Shown piece by piece: positions 10,280 to 23,171 of a stretch of 64,000 nucleotides of DNA. The notes beneath the pieces were generated by a model, which saw only the letters and a program-made list of their open reading frames with translations, had not been told where the DNA came from and searched no databases. Position numbers and translations under genes: made by a program. The DNA is taken from contig JAKMXF010000300.1 of assembly GCA_024704765.1 (NCBI GenBank), positions 457,019-521,018 of the forward strand, written 5' to 3'. This DNA is from Oopsacas minuta. Taxonomy: Eukaryota > Porifera > Hexactinellida > Lyssacinosida > Leucopsacidae. The stretch's first letter is position 1, and every line of letters starts with the position of its first letter.

Positions 10280-13200
10280 TTATTTGTCAGATGTGTGTTT
10301 TTGCTCTCTATGATTCTTAACAGTCTCTTTTAAAATATTAGATAGTTTATGATCAATCTTATCATATTGTGTAGGGGGGTTTGTAGAGTGTATTTGATTC
10401 ACAATAACAGTATCGTCCTTATTTTGCAAGTCAAGTTCTGCATAATAAATGTTGTCTGAAGAAGAAGCTCGAGTGAATGCGAATGACTTTGCTACATTTT
10501 CTAAGACAGGTTTTGGTTTGTTAATTGTGTGAGGAGTGCTTTCTCGTCTCAGTATTGGCTTAGTTGTTAGCGGAGGTGGTTTCTTCATCGGATGAATGTT
10601 TTGGTATCGTTTACTGGAAGGATAATCATTAGCAGATTTCTGGTGATTTTTCTCAGTTACTACTGCCATTGTTTCGTAAACTTGATTATCTAACGGTTTG
10701 ACATCCTCTTCATTCATTTGGCTGCTAATCTTTTGAATTCCTATCAGGGTTTCTGGTGAGTTGATGTTTCGACTTTTATCTCCCAGATCTATTCCAACTT
10801 TCTCCTCTACAGGTTCAGGAACACAAATATTATCAATACACTCGTTACATGAACCTTGACCCTTTTCTTCATTATCATTAGCTATTTCTCCCTCAAATAT
10901 ACCCATTACTTGGGAATCCAATTGTTGGCTATCGTGATTGATATCTTGAGCTGAGAATGCAAAGGTTACGTCATCAACATTCTGCTCTGGAGTACCAACT
11001 TTCCTACTAACCATCTTTTCATAGAGCGGAGATGCGTTAAGACTTGTTCTAGGATCTTCTGTATTAATCTTGTGATTAACTTCTTGAGATAAACGATCAT
11101 AATGTCTAGTGACGTCAGGAATTGGTATTGGATTTTCAGTGTCTAATGAACTATGAATAAATACAATTTATATAAAGTTTAATACGTAAATTCCTAACCT
11201 GTATTCTGGTTGTGGGGGAAGATTACTTCTTCATTATTAAATGGATGCTGATAGTCTAGATTAAGCGGGTTGTTGTTAGGCGTATTGTACATAGTCCTAT
11301 CTCCTACCATAAGGTTATCGGGTAGAGATCCTGTAGAGGAGATTACAGGGCGAGGTTTAGGATCTACCAGTTTATAATGTTCATCTACTGGAATATCCTG
11401 AGGAGTCGAATACAGGACTAATGGAGTCTGGGGGTAAGTCTGTTGTAGTGAAGGAGATAGCTGAGTGCCTTTAGAATAGACAGTAAATTATCGTATAAAT
11501 TATACTCAATGAATTTACATACCAGAGTTATCCAAACTGTTGGCCTGCTTTAGGGAGAGTTGCCTCATTCTCTCTTTACGTACTTCTAATGGGATCTGTG
11601 ACTCAAGATCTGTAAACTTAGCGTAAGGGACAATTGTAGAATTATCAATCGGAAGAGAACTCTTGTAGAAAGTAGATCTTCCTATCTTTTCTTTAGAATC
11701 AGTGTTACTCAGCCTTACTACTGATATGGTGTTTATCTTGCTAGAGTCTATGAAGAGTATAAAGTGCAACAGCTGTATAGATAAGAATAATTATGTGAAT
11801 AGTTACATTACCGTTCTTCAGTGAATGCTTCTTTTTAGATTGAGTAGGAGTACTTTTAACTCCAGTCAACTTAGAAACAAGATCATTCACATCGTAGTAG
11901 GAATGTTCAGACAGTTTAGAGCCTGATTTAATAGTATTGCCTCTCCCATCAGTATTCGCAAAGTTAATTTTGGTTGTAACTTGTCCGTTTTTAGAGACAT
12001 GTAGATCCTGTGTATCGCCTGGTACTAGCATATCATAGCGTGTTTTTAAAGGAGGAACTCCTGTGAATGTCTACGATAAGGAACGAATGAATTAGAATCT
12101 CTTCTATAACTAAATAAATATCCTATTTAGTCCATTAAACATGCAACTATATTAGGACTCACTTCTGCTCGGTAGCTGAAGCTCCTTTCTTTGTCAGATG
12201 CGTACTGTTCCCGTCCTGGGAGTGAAGCCCTTCTCTTCATGCTGTTATTATCTAATGGAGTTGGAGGAAGAATCATGTCATCATATCTTGAGGGAGATGT
12301 CTTTCTCTTGCTCTTCTGAGATTGCTGATTAAGGGGGAGCATGGGGTGATTTGGAGGGAGAGGTGGGTAAGTTGAACCGGCATCTGCTTGATCACATTCA
12401 AATGGTTGTATTTCATATATTTCATTATCTGCTACAGGTCCTTTATGAATTAATGTCTAAAAAAAAAAAATCAAATACAATAATGGTAGTCAGTGGCCAT
12501 TAACCATTATAGATTAATACTTACGTCATCAATGATTGTATCCATACAACCTGGCGGTAGCTCTTCTCTGAATTTATCCCAGCACAGAAATCTCTGTGTT
12601 ACCAACAGATTATGAGTACTACCCATTATACTACAGACAAATATGGATGATAGAAGATAGCATTAACTTAATTACATTGTTATTCTTACTTTGAGAGAGT
12701 TGAGTAGAAGTTCTTAGCTAGAACCTTAGAATGTACATACAGCCATAGATATCCAGGTCCTGTGTCAGTCCGTCTGCCTGATTCTATGAACACAAGTTTC
12801 TGCCAGTGTCCACATCTCCTCAAGTTGTGAATCTAAAATGATGTATAACTACAGTACTCAGATAACGGATTAATGAAGGCTTAATGAAGGAGATAATTAC
12901 ATTGTATGTGAGTGCATGTAGACCTGAATGAGGGTCCAGGAAAGACAGACTTGTTCGTGTGAGTACGAGGATAAAGAAATGGTTATTAAACTGCCATTTA
13001 AGTCCTAATTCTATTTGCAGTGTCTCTACAGGACAGGCGTCTTCTACAAATGAATAGAAAGATTAATCATATAATAAATCATTGGTTAGGTGTTATGTAC
13101 CGAATTCTATATCTCCAAATATAGCCTTGTTAATACTAGTCTGTTGTGTGAGAGGCAGTTCTCTCTTAGGAATAAAAGAGAGAGGAATTACAAGCTCAGG

Positions 13201-13575
13201 AAGACGGATTAGAAATTCCAGATCTGTCAACCAATCTTCAAACATATCTCTATTATCAATTCCCAGATAAAGTTCTTCCACTCCTGCTCTATCAGACTGT
13301 ATATCTAGTCTTATGAAGTTACCTCCGTCTCTGAGAGTAGCCCCTGACAGTATTGGAGCTTCTATACGTTTAATCCCTGCTACTGACTTCATAGATACTA
13401 CTGAATTTGGTGTAGACATCTTCTTAACTTGTTTAGCATCATCGTGAACTTCTAGCTGAGCTGTCCTACTCATCTCTGATGCACATCGTAAGACAAGGTA
13501 TTTCTTCTTCATTGCCTTTCCAAGAACCTTTCCTTTCTTAACGTATCCTTCTCTTATGACTGTATCCATACTCAT
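10280..13575 (-). CDS. Insulin receptor substrate-like adaptor (PH + PTB)
   Basis: Nine exons join in frame: 13575-13101, 13043-12901, 12832-12690, 12630-12525, 12456-12163, 12070-11812, 11747-11523, 11468-11199 and 11142-10280, giving about 925 residues. Exon 1 is a PH domain whose KKKYLVLRCASE..AQLE core matches the IRS type. Exons 2-4 encode an IRS-type PTB domain; the spliced segment NIHNLRRCGHW..FIESGRR..TGPGYLWL follows the IRS pattern (NIRRCGH..FFIEVGR..TGPGELW). The rest is a low-complexity tail with scattered tyrosines. Two are YXXM motifs (YEKM and YETM in the last exon), the consensus docking site for class I PI3K p85 SH2 domains. IRS proteins couple insulin/IGF receptors to PI3K. 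FRS2 or DOK are alternatives, but PH plus this PTB favours IRS. Confidence 0.85.
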
Positions 13576-13669
13576 ATTAGCTAATTAACAAAATTCAAGA
13601 TAAGTTAGCTAAGTTATTCGGATTGTATGTGATACAAGTAAGTTGAAATACTACACATAACTAGACATA

Positions 13670-16349
13670 TTAAGAGTGGTCTATGAGTGCTATCAGAGCA
13701 GGGGTAAGCTTTGTAGCAGACGGGTTACGACATAGCAAGAAGGGAGGAAGTCTAGTTTTGCTCTGTGTATGAATCAGGTTGAGCATAGAGCTGAGAGATA
13801 CACAAGCTATTCCAACGGAATATCCTCTACAGAAGGAATAATCTCCTGATGTTACATAACCACAACATTCCCTACTATTAGCTGGGAGAGCTAGCATACC
13901 TAAGTTATCTAGAGATGACGTAGAAGGTTCATAGAGACAGGAAGAGAGTGGAGCTTCATGGAGTGTATCTTTAGGTAGCTTGTTAAGATTCTTCCTACTT
14001 CTCTTCAAACTTTTCCTCGCGGTTTTTAACACTCCCTCAGAATGCACTGATATGCCATGGATTAACTGTCTATCACTAGTTATCTTCGTAACACCCATAC
14101 GATTAGTCCCTACAATAGAGAATAAATTGAGATCTCTTTCTACACAATCCTTACTGTAACTAGAAAGTATTATCTGTATATCCTCAACAGTAGGTAGAAA
14201 TAGCTTAGCTCTATCCTCTACACAGCCTCTTAGTAACATATGTACTGATATCAATAAGAGAGAGTTTGAATATCTATCAGAGATATCTGATAGAGATATA
14301 GGCTCAGAAAGAGAGGGTAACTTCCTACAAGGATATCTCTGTTTATATATTCTGGGCATATATTTGTAAGGCATATGTTTCTTGAATAAAACATGCTGTA
14401 AGGATAGAATAGCTTTTCTGTCTCTCAAAATATAGTAAGGTAGTTTAAACTGAATAGAGTCATCATCCATCTGTTCATCCTCTCTCTCTCTACCCATAAG
14501 AGATCCCCAGGGAGAATGGAACGGAGTAGACACACCCATCTTCCCATACTCCAGCCTCTTATCAGGAGGCTTTGATAGATAATGCTTCTCTAATTCGTTC
14601 CTCTTATTATAAGCCTCTATTACATAGCCATAGCAGTCTATACAATCTCTAGGATAACACATACTCTGTCTCTCTAAGCATACTCTATCAAATTCCTTCT
14701 TTCCTACAGCTTTAGCTCCCCAATAAGTTAATGCCATCAGTGACGTCATTATCCATTCTCTAGGCAGTAGCAGTATTATACCAGCTCCATACTGACTAGT
14801 GGATCCGATAGGACCATGTTCCCCTGATGTGGTGAGTAACCAGAGTGGGACTCGGTCTTTACGGAAGGACGGGTCTGCAGGTATAAGTCCGTATAAGCAT
14901 TTACCACGGTGTATGTTAATGACGTCATCAGTATGCTTATCAGCTACAGACTGATGTCTACAATCAGCTGTATACACCTGAGAAGATACTAGAGATTGTC
15001 TATGTGATTTGTATATAGCTAGTATATCTGTTGTTGTTGTATTAGAATCTGTTACTAGTTCAGTATTGGTAGGAATATTGTCTGTCTCACCCTCTAGCTT
15101 ATTCCGTAGGTTTAAGAGAAGAGACATTAACTCATCAGGTTCAGGTTCCTCTACAGGGACAGTTAACTTCCTTTTAGGTAGAGATAGTCTAGGGTCTAGA
15201 GCTGTGTATCCGAGAAGAGAGTTGTCTGGAAGATAAGAGTTAGAGGATTGAGATATCTTCTCTAAGATAGCAGATAGTTCAGAAGATTTGTAGTTAAAAC
15301 CGTCATACCACATACCAGTAACCTCGGTATCAAGCTCTTTGTTTAAATCAGGAGGCAGAGCTTTGAGGAGGGTGGAGAGTGAAGATGGACCTACCAGCTG
15401 TAAAATTCCTATCTCAGCTGTTAGATCAGTACATACAATATGTTCAGAGAAGTTATCTATAACTTTAACAAACTCTGATACCATAGCAGGATGTACTAGT
15501 AGCCATAATGAACACGGAGATATAGGGAAAAAGGTGCCAGGACCTATAGCTCCATAAGGGTAAGTATCTGGATAGAATAATGTAGTAGTTATTGGAGAGA
15601 GAGATTGTAGAGAAGGACAGAGGGATAAAGAAGGTATTATGAGAGAATTAAGAGTTTGAATTAAGAGAGGAGTATTGTCAGAAGATATCTGGAATACTGA
15701 CTGGTAAGAGGTGTCAATAACCGCACATTTCTTAGCTATAGAATGGTAGGAGTGACGTGTACATTTCTGTGTAAGAGTATAGGGTATTTTCCAGCTATAC
15801 TTATCTATCATATGAAATCTCTTAGCATGCCATAAGTGAGAAGGTAACCATTTAGATTTATTAACCACTGATTTATCTATCTTCTCAGAGAATTGAGCCA
15901 GCATTCTCTGAAAACGTAGACTACGTAGATATCTAAAGGATACATTAGTAAATATATATTTGATATACATTTACATTCAATGTTATACCTTCTCTTCCTA
16001 CGAGTTTCCTTCCTGCACCATTTAGGTTTTATTTTATTTCCCAGCTGTTTGGGATGTGATTGTGCATGAGCACGTAGTCTCACACGTACAGGCAATCTCC
16101 TCAAATTATGACTAGAAGCTCTTCTCCTCATGTGTCTACACGAATTGTTATATAATATACAGAATTATATAATTAGTAACACCTTACTTACCTAGGTAGA
16201 GATTGTGTAACTCTTCCCTTCCTCTTCAGAGCACCTGTATTCAACTCCTCGGCCATGTTAGTAATCTCCTGCACTCTGTCACAACAGAACTCCCACACAG
16301 GAATGCCACTCAAATAATCCTTCTCCATCTTATCAGCTGATTTAGCCAT
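13670..16349 (-). CDS. POP1: POP1, large protein subunit of RNase P / RNase MRP
   Basis: Three exons (16349-16192, 16135-15989, 15932-13670) join in frame to about 855 residues. The signature POP1 N-terminal block spans the exon 1-2-3 joins: RHMRRRASSHNLRRLP, then KPKWCRKETRRKRR, then SKWLPSHLWHAKRFHM. The POPLD-type segment (PLWLLTTSGEHGPIGSTSQYGAG and GWGSxMG-like PWGSLMG) and a C-terminal glycine-rich end (SRECCGYVTSGDYSFCRGYSVG) follow. POP1 is the scaffold protein that binds the catalytic RNA for tRNA 5' end and rRNA processing in the nucleus. A perfect TGACGTCA octamer lies at 16377-16384, about 28 bp upstream of the start codon, and could be a promoter element. Confidence 0.93.
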
Positions 16350-16526
16350 AACTGCCTAACTAAATGCTTACATCTGTGACGTCATTATTATAAGAACAAC
16401 TTAATTATAATATGTATTTCAGTATTAATAAAAAGGCAATATATTAGTTGATAGTGTGAGATGTGTTACATTCATATATACATACAATTCAGTTGCATAA
16501 GGTGTTGATAATATGCTATACACCTG

Positions 16527-19500
16527 CTAGTTGGGGCGTGTTCTCTTGGAGGGAGAAGGAGTCCTCCTGGGAGACAAGGGAGTTTGGGTGTGGACTAGAG
16601 TCTTTGTAAAAGTGTCTGAGCATATAGGAAAAGATACGGATTTTCCTTTGGTAGGAGAAAGAGAATTATAAACAGGCTTAGAAGAAGACTTAGCTATTTC
16701 ATTTTGTTCCTCTGTTCCATTTAATCTAACTTGTTCCAAGGTTTGAGCAGGAGAGCCTATTGATGTGTTACGACCTGATTGCATAAGTTTAGATATATGG
16801 GCTGGTACAGGGCTGTGTGGAGTGTAGCCAGATACTACTGCTACTGAGTGTCTCCCCCCAACCTCTCCTGACATAGATTTAACTCTGTCTATCTGTGAGT
16901 AGTGATATGACATATTAATACTATTGAGTCTTGTGTTGGCCTGATACTGAGTAGTAGAATCTGATCTGGTCCTGCTACGCTGCATGATAACAGCTGATTG
17001 CTCGGTGGAACGTTCTGATGGCATCTCTGCTATGTTATGTACTGCATTAGATATCCTCTTCTCTCTCAGAGATAAGGGGACGTGTTTAGGCTGTCCTGAA
17101 GAGAAGGAGCCATCCTGTGGAGCAGCTGATAAGGATGAGAGATTACCTATACTAACTCTAGAACTGATAGGAGACTTCTCTTTAGAGAGAGTAGCAGTGG
17201 GAGATGTGGTAGGGATATAAGAGGGTGAGGAGGTGTGTTTGGAGAGGGGTAAGAGACAGTGAGAATGCTCCTTAGGTATCTCTATACACATCTTCTTTAT
17301 ATCACGATCAAGCTCTGTTGTAAGAGTAGCTCTGTAATTGTCTATATGGTTTTGGAGATCAGATGATACCTCAGGGAAGGTTACAGAGGTGGTGGAGCTA
17401 GGGATGTTAGGAGATACAGCTGTGGAGATATCAGGAGGTGATACAGAGACCAGCTTCTGAGGAGACTCCTTCAGGGTGGTGTTTGGGAGTATATCAGCTG
17501 GAGATTTGACAAGTTTTGAAGATGGTATAGGTCCCTGTTTAGACAGGAATAAAGAGTCTATATCTCTTCTTATATCTTCCAACTTCCTCAAATCTCTCTG
17601 AGGTTCTGATTTAATAGGAATGTTAGACTTATCAGCTGAGTGTCTAGCAGATAAGCGAGTAGATTTAGGTTTGCTATTGGGGGGTCTAGGTTTCATAGAG
17701 TCTGTATTACTACCTTTATTACTGGCTAAACTACTAGCAGTATTATTAATAGGAGGAGGACTGTCCTTCTTGTCAGTGAATGTCTGTTCTGATACAAAAC
17801 TCGTGAATAAAACACTCTTAGGATTATCAGGAGAAATTCTTTTAGAAGTGGGCCATAGAACCTAAACAAAAGTATAAGTATATGTAGCAGTATTATCATT
17901 CTTATAACTAGAAATACCTGTGATATCTCTACAGGATTGTGTAGAGTAGCCTCGTTAGACTGAGACATACTGTTGCCCTTCTGATTATTAACATACTGAT
18001 TGAGGTAACTGTTAGTGAATCCAGTGTGAAGAGTTGTAGGAACCTGTAGTTAGTATTAAATACATTTCTAACAATAAGATAGACTAACCTTAGAAATATA
18101 CAGAGGTGATGGATTCCGCACTAGACTGGCATTAGATTCACAATCAGACTGATACCCGTCTTCTGACACCTTAGAGACAGAATTGAATCTCTCCATCCTA
18201 CCCACATTGTTTCCCCTAGGACCAGCTGCAAACTTATCAGCTGCTCTCTCCTGAGACTCACGAGACAGGACAGGTAGATTTTTAAGGAACTCGTGAGTAA
18301 AACTCTCAGCACTTCCTTCCCAGTCTATCTTGGGTATATCAGGCATGGAGTAGTGTATACCGGAGAGGGGTGCGGTCAGGTCTCTAGTTTTCCTAGCTTC
18401 AACACGTTCTCTAGAAAATACAGGTATTCCTCCGTTCCTGTTCTTATACTTAACCGTGGGGTACTGCTGTGTACTGATTCTACCAAGCTCATTGAGAGCA
18501 GATCCGTAGCTGGAATACTCCTTCGCAGACCGTAGCTCAGGGAGTCCTTCCTTACCTCTGGCACTAGCTGGGGGGCGTGATGTTAGGGAGAGGACCTGAG
18601 GATCATGGGTCTTACTTTCACCTAGCAACACACAAGGATATAAGATATGGATTTAACCCTATTAAATCAGTTACATACTTGTAGTTACGATATTAAGATG
18701 AGCTCCTCTAGATTTTATTCGTCTCTTTCTATCTTTATTCTTATTCCTACTTCTCTTAGATTTCCTCTTCTTCTTCAATCTCTTAGCTTTATTCTGTACC
18801 AAGCACTGAGCAGGAGTTCCATCAGACACAGAGCTATCTGATCCTCCATCACTCTCAGAATCAATAGACAGTTCATCCAGCATATCTAATACTTCTAACG
18901 GGTCTCTATCAGCAGGTGGAGGAGGCTTACCCTGCTTGACAAGTGTTTGAATAACCTAATAGAAGTATACAGTAATACTATAGTGATATACAAGTAAAGA
19001 GAAATAATATACTTGTTGTCTGAGGAGATTATATATCTCTTCTAAAGTTTTCTGTCTCTTGTAAGGATCAGGATCAAAGTAGTCTAGAAATGTGTCACAC
19101 AGCTGGTGTCCCATTTCCTCCAGGTCACAGGGTCTGAAGAAGCAGGAGGCTAGCTTACCTAGATTGCTACCACAGAAGCTAGCCTCCATAGTGAAGCTGT
19201 TCATTACGTTAAACTCCTTCCATATAGCTATACGGCCACAACCCTCTTTATATTTCTGTACTTTGAACCGAGAGTATCTACAGTATTAAGCGTAACTACA
19301 CAACTGGTGAAAAGGAATGTAGGTATATCATACCTGTAAGAGAACAGATGTGGAGCATTCTTACTCAACATAAAAGGTAATATTCTAGTCTGTATGTGAT
19401 CTAGGTAATTAGTAGTTCCTGGCTGCCGTCTAGCTCTATCATCACAACCATACATGAATATATTCTGCTTACGGGAATGTCCATGTAAATCACAGTACAC

Positions 19501-21212
19501 AGTAACTTCTCTCTCCTGACAGAGCTTCCTCATCATTTGACGGAGATGGAATATAACAGGGAAATACTCCTTCATTACTGAGAACTTATTGTATTGTCTG
19601 TTTAGATCACATCCAGACAGAGAGCATCTGTAATTACCGGTTATAACACCGTCAGGATTTAACATTGGGATTATCTTAAACACGAATATACTACGGAGCA
19701 TGTTAGCGTCCTGACTCTCTGGATCTGTCAAGAAGTCTATTACTCCTTTCATCATAAAACTAGAATTAGTCTCTCCTACAAATAAGTACTGATTAATTAC
19801 AAATGTATAGAGAAGAGAATACAAGTACATACCTGGATGTACTCTAGCAGATATAACGATGGCTCTCTTAGCCCTGGTCTCAGCTGGAGATGAAGATGGA
19901 TTAGTTATAGTCAGTAGGTGTACCATGTTACCAGCTAGAGAGGTACATAGTAGCTTCTGTCTGCATATCTTAGAACGGAGAGGACATTTGTGTAATCTCT
20001 CCAGATAGATTTGTAGGTCAGAATACGTGTATGGATAACAATGAGAGAAGTAACAGGTATCATCTGCATGAAGAAAGTCACAGGTCCAGCTAAGACTGTA
20101 ATAACTTCTCTCCTTGGTGGATTTATCAGATACACGATATTTGTTATGATTCTTGTAATAGAACACGTTCTCTCCGTGTGGTAGCCAGCCTATATAATGT
20201 GACGTCATAATAATAGTATAGATAATTTAGAGGTATATTACCTGTCTTATGGCTAGCTGCTTGTTTCTGAGAGTAGAAGAGAGGTCTCATACCTTCACTG
20301 TATAGAGAAGCTGGTTTTATTAAATTCATTATAACAAACCTGTACTTAACTCCAGGAGTCATGTTACGGACTTGAAAGAAGAACCATTGAGCATACTTTC
20401 CTGTGTACAGATCGTGCTGCAAATACAACTCATAATCATATTCTCCTACTTGATTAGCTTTACGGAGATTTCCACTCTCGAATCGAGCCTCAAATTTGAG
20501 AGAGTTTTCTTTAAACTCATACACACGACTAGGAATATCTTCTGTAGAGTGACTAGATCCTATTCTAGATTTAGTAAAACACTTCTCTTTTGTTGTACAA
20601 TTGTTGTAACGATACACACAGTGTACATCTGATTCCAGGGGGATAGGAGGCGGATCTGGAGGGGGGTCAGATGTTTGTATTTTAATCGGAAGAGGTTGAG
20701 ATGAAATAATAAACTTCACAGGTATGTCAATTGATTCTACTTCTCTAGGCCATCTAGGGAGAGAGGGGTGATCAGCCTCCTTCTTATGCGAGGTGTGGGA
20801 AGAGAAGGGAGCTCTCAAACTAGGTATAAGTCTACCCTCTATCTCTTGATATACTACCTGTATACAATAGATGATTTATACGTATAATTTGTTGATAAGC
20901 TATGTATTATATATTTACCTGAGTAGTCCGTAGCTGATTCCAAGTGAACATTCCAGCTCTGTCGTTAGTAAATTCATCCCTCAGCTGATTCCCTGACCTC
21001 TTACCCGTAGCAATAGTATTAATACCAGTAGGACTAATAGCTTTATTAGCTTGTGTGTGTAATATACCATAAGCATACAGCTGTCTTCTTATATAATCCT
21101 GCGATAAGTCCCTGTCTATCTCTTTAGAGAAACTCTTAAACTTTGAAGGAGTGATCGGGTTAGGCTCCAGTAGATGGTTCCTGGAAGAGGAAGGGATATC
21201 TCCGCTCAGCAT
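16527..21212 (-). CDS. Cytosolic carboxypeptidase (CCP2/3, AGBL-like) with long tail
   Basis: Nine exons join in frame: 21212-20919, 20857-20242, 20189-19833, 19775-19334, 19277-19013, 18955-18679, 18621-18089, 18043-17918 and 17861-16527, giving about 1414 residues. The N-terminal CCP domain (RFESGNLRKANQVGEYDYEL) is followed by an M14 zinc peptidase: HPG|E zinc site split by an intron, NPDGVITGNYRCSLSGCDLNR, zinc His in CDLHGHSRKQNIFMYGC, and catalytic Glu in TMEASFCG. CCP enzymes remove glutamates from tubulin tails and related proteins, mostly in cilia and neurons. FESGNL..YDYEL with LxGxxFPRxxPxG-type context places it near AGBL2/AGBL3. The last roughly 600 residues (exons 6-9) are Ser/Pro/Lys-rich, without a recognised domain. 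All key residues are present, so activity is expected. An exon further upstream cannot be excluded. Confidence 0.88.
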
Positions 21213-21444
21213 CACACCATGAACTTGTCAGCTAATTGTATTAATGTAAATTATAATATAAAAGAGAATAAGTGAATAGCAGCGGAGTTTATAGAATCAT
21301 AAACGAAATATGAGATATACAAAATGATTCGACAGAGTTATGAATGAATCGGACAGCTGACAGGTATATTGACATCTGTCAGTGTCAGATTATATAGAAG
21401 AGAGAGGTTGCATTAGATAAGGCTAATCACAGCCTTGAATACAG

Positions 21445-23026
21445 TTATGTAGACTTTTGTGTGCGTAATGAGTCATCTAGTAGTTGGTAAGCAGAGGATA
21501 TAGCTACGTCAGATTGTACCTACGAATACTAATAATAATAATAAATAAGTAATATAACAACAATCTACGTATGTAAGTATACCTCATAAGGCTTGTCTGA
21601 AAATATAGAGTTAGCGTCAGTACTCTCTAGAGGAGAGAGAAGAGAAGCTCCGTCTAGAAGGAGATTGTTATTAGAGAAGTTAAAGTTATTCGGTAGAATA
21701 AACCCTCTATGCTGTCCATCAGAGGAGGTAGCAGTGTATGCGCCCGTAGAGGTTGTAGGTAACAAGTTATCCTCTGAATCTAAGGGTATGTCTTGTCTAT
21801 CTATCTCTCCTAACTGAATAAATACCAAAAATAATAGTTAGCAAATTAATGGTTAGTTGGAAGCTAACTTGTTCTAATAACTTCTGAGGATCTGTGACAT
21901 CATCAGAAGGGACAGGATCTAAATACTCCTCTCCTTGAGGAGGGTACGCCATGAGACCAGATCTGGCTGCTCCCATGAGCTGAGATATCTGAGCTTGTAA
22001 CTCCTGAGAACTAGGAGGATACTCTCCGTCCTTAGCTTCTAAAATATTCTCTAAGTATTGCAGTAATACTTGATGCTGTAGGAGCTGTTGTTGTATTAAT
22101 AACTGTACCTCTACTTCTGGTCTAATGTCCTCCTCTAATATATAAATTATATGTTAAGCTATTTTGTTACAGAATAACTAATATTCAGTAATCTATTTAT
22201 TACCATTCTTCCAAGACTCCTCCAGCTTCTCTTCTTGTGTAATTTGCTTCCTCAACAGCTCCATACATGCCTTTATCTGATCTTCTGAGAGGAATAGGTT
22301 CTGATTTCTTCCTATATCCTCTCCTACCAATAATTCAGTAATTAATACAATCACATTACTTTATTATGTAAATAACTAGTATACCTGTATTTGTAGGTCT
22401 AGAAGAAGTCCGATTCTTAGAAGGGTTAGACTCCTCTCTGGGTACTATGTCAATAAGAAAGTCATACATCTCATCCTCACTCAGAGCCTTAGCTATATCA
22501 TTTTTCTGTGGAATATATCACTAACTAATCAATAATATACCAGAGAATTTAACAAACCTGTAGAGTCTTACGCTTTGCTTCCTCAGTGTGTAGCCATGCT
22601 CTGAGTGTTAGTTCCTCTATAAACATGGTAGCAGCCTTAGAGAATATGAGAGGAACTTCACTAGAAATCATTTTAACATTATCATCTAGTTTCATTATCT
22701 TCTTGATACGAGCTAGAGGGAGATCTGGAGTAGCTCTAAGATCATCTTCTGTCATATTAGCTATTTTTTGGTTCTGTTTATCCCAGTATGTACTGTAATA
22801 CAAATCTGTTACAAAGTTTTAAATCTATTCAGTGTATCTCTACCAACCTTAATAACTCCTCTACCATTTCTCTGGTGTCTAGCTCCTCTCCAGAGCTCTG
22901 TTTTTCCTCTCCCTCCCTTTCTAGAAGATGTTCATCTATTTCATTATCCCTCTCTACATCTGAGCTAGCAGCTACAGGCTGTGATGCTGGAAGTTTGCTT
23001 GGTTTGTTAGTTTGACGGGTAGCCAT
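21445..23026 (-). CDS. NFYC: Nuclear transcription factor Y subunit gamma
   Basis: Seven exons join in frame: 23026-22848, 22792-22558, 22505-22385, 22323-22204, 22134-21869, 21813-21583 and 21519-21445, giving about 408 residues. Exons 2-3 carry the NF-YC histone fold, with [58 protein letters not shown] and VPREE, nearly colinear with vertebrate NF-YC. NF-YC pairs with NF-YB and recruits NF-YA to bind CCAAT boxes in promoters. The tail has a Gln-rich stretch ([15 protein letters not shown]) suited to activation. The last exon is short. If exon 6 were not spliced at 21583, the protein would end a few residues later (VYLHT), so alternative C-termini are possible. The start was chosen at ATGGCTACC. 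Confidence 0.92.
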
Positions 23027-23171
23027 CACATAGCTAGTAATTATACAAATAACAAATCAATTACAAACCAGATAGAGACAAAGATAATTTGAATATTCCT
23101 AATTACTCAATTTCCTACCAATGTCACATAATTGTATAATTAGCTAAGAAAGAGCAGTCAATAATATAGGA

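Noticed and set aside
10280-13575. DOK or FRS2 family for the PH-PTB adaptor
   Set aside because: The PTB segment NLRRCGHW..TGPGYLWL and the PH core LVLRCASE match IRS more closely, and YXXM motifs are present.
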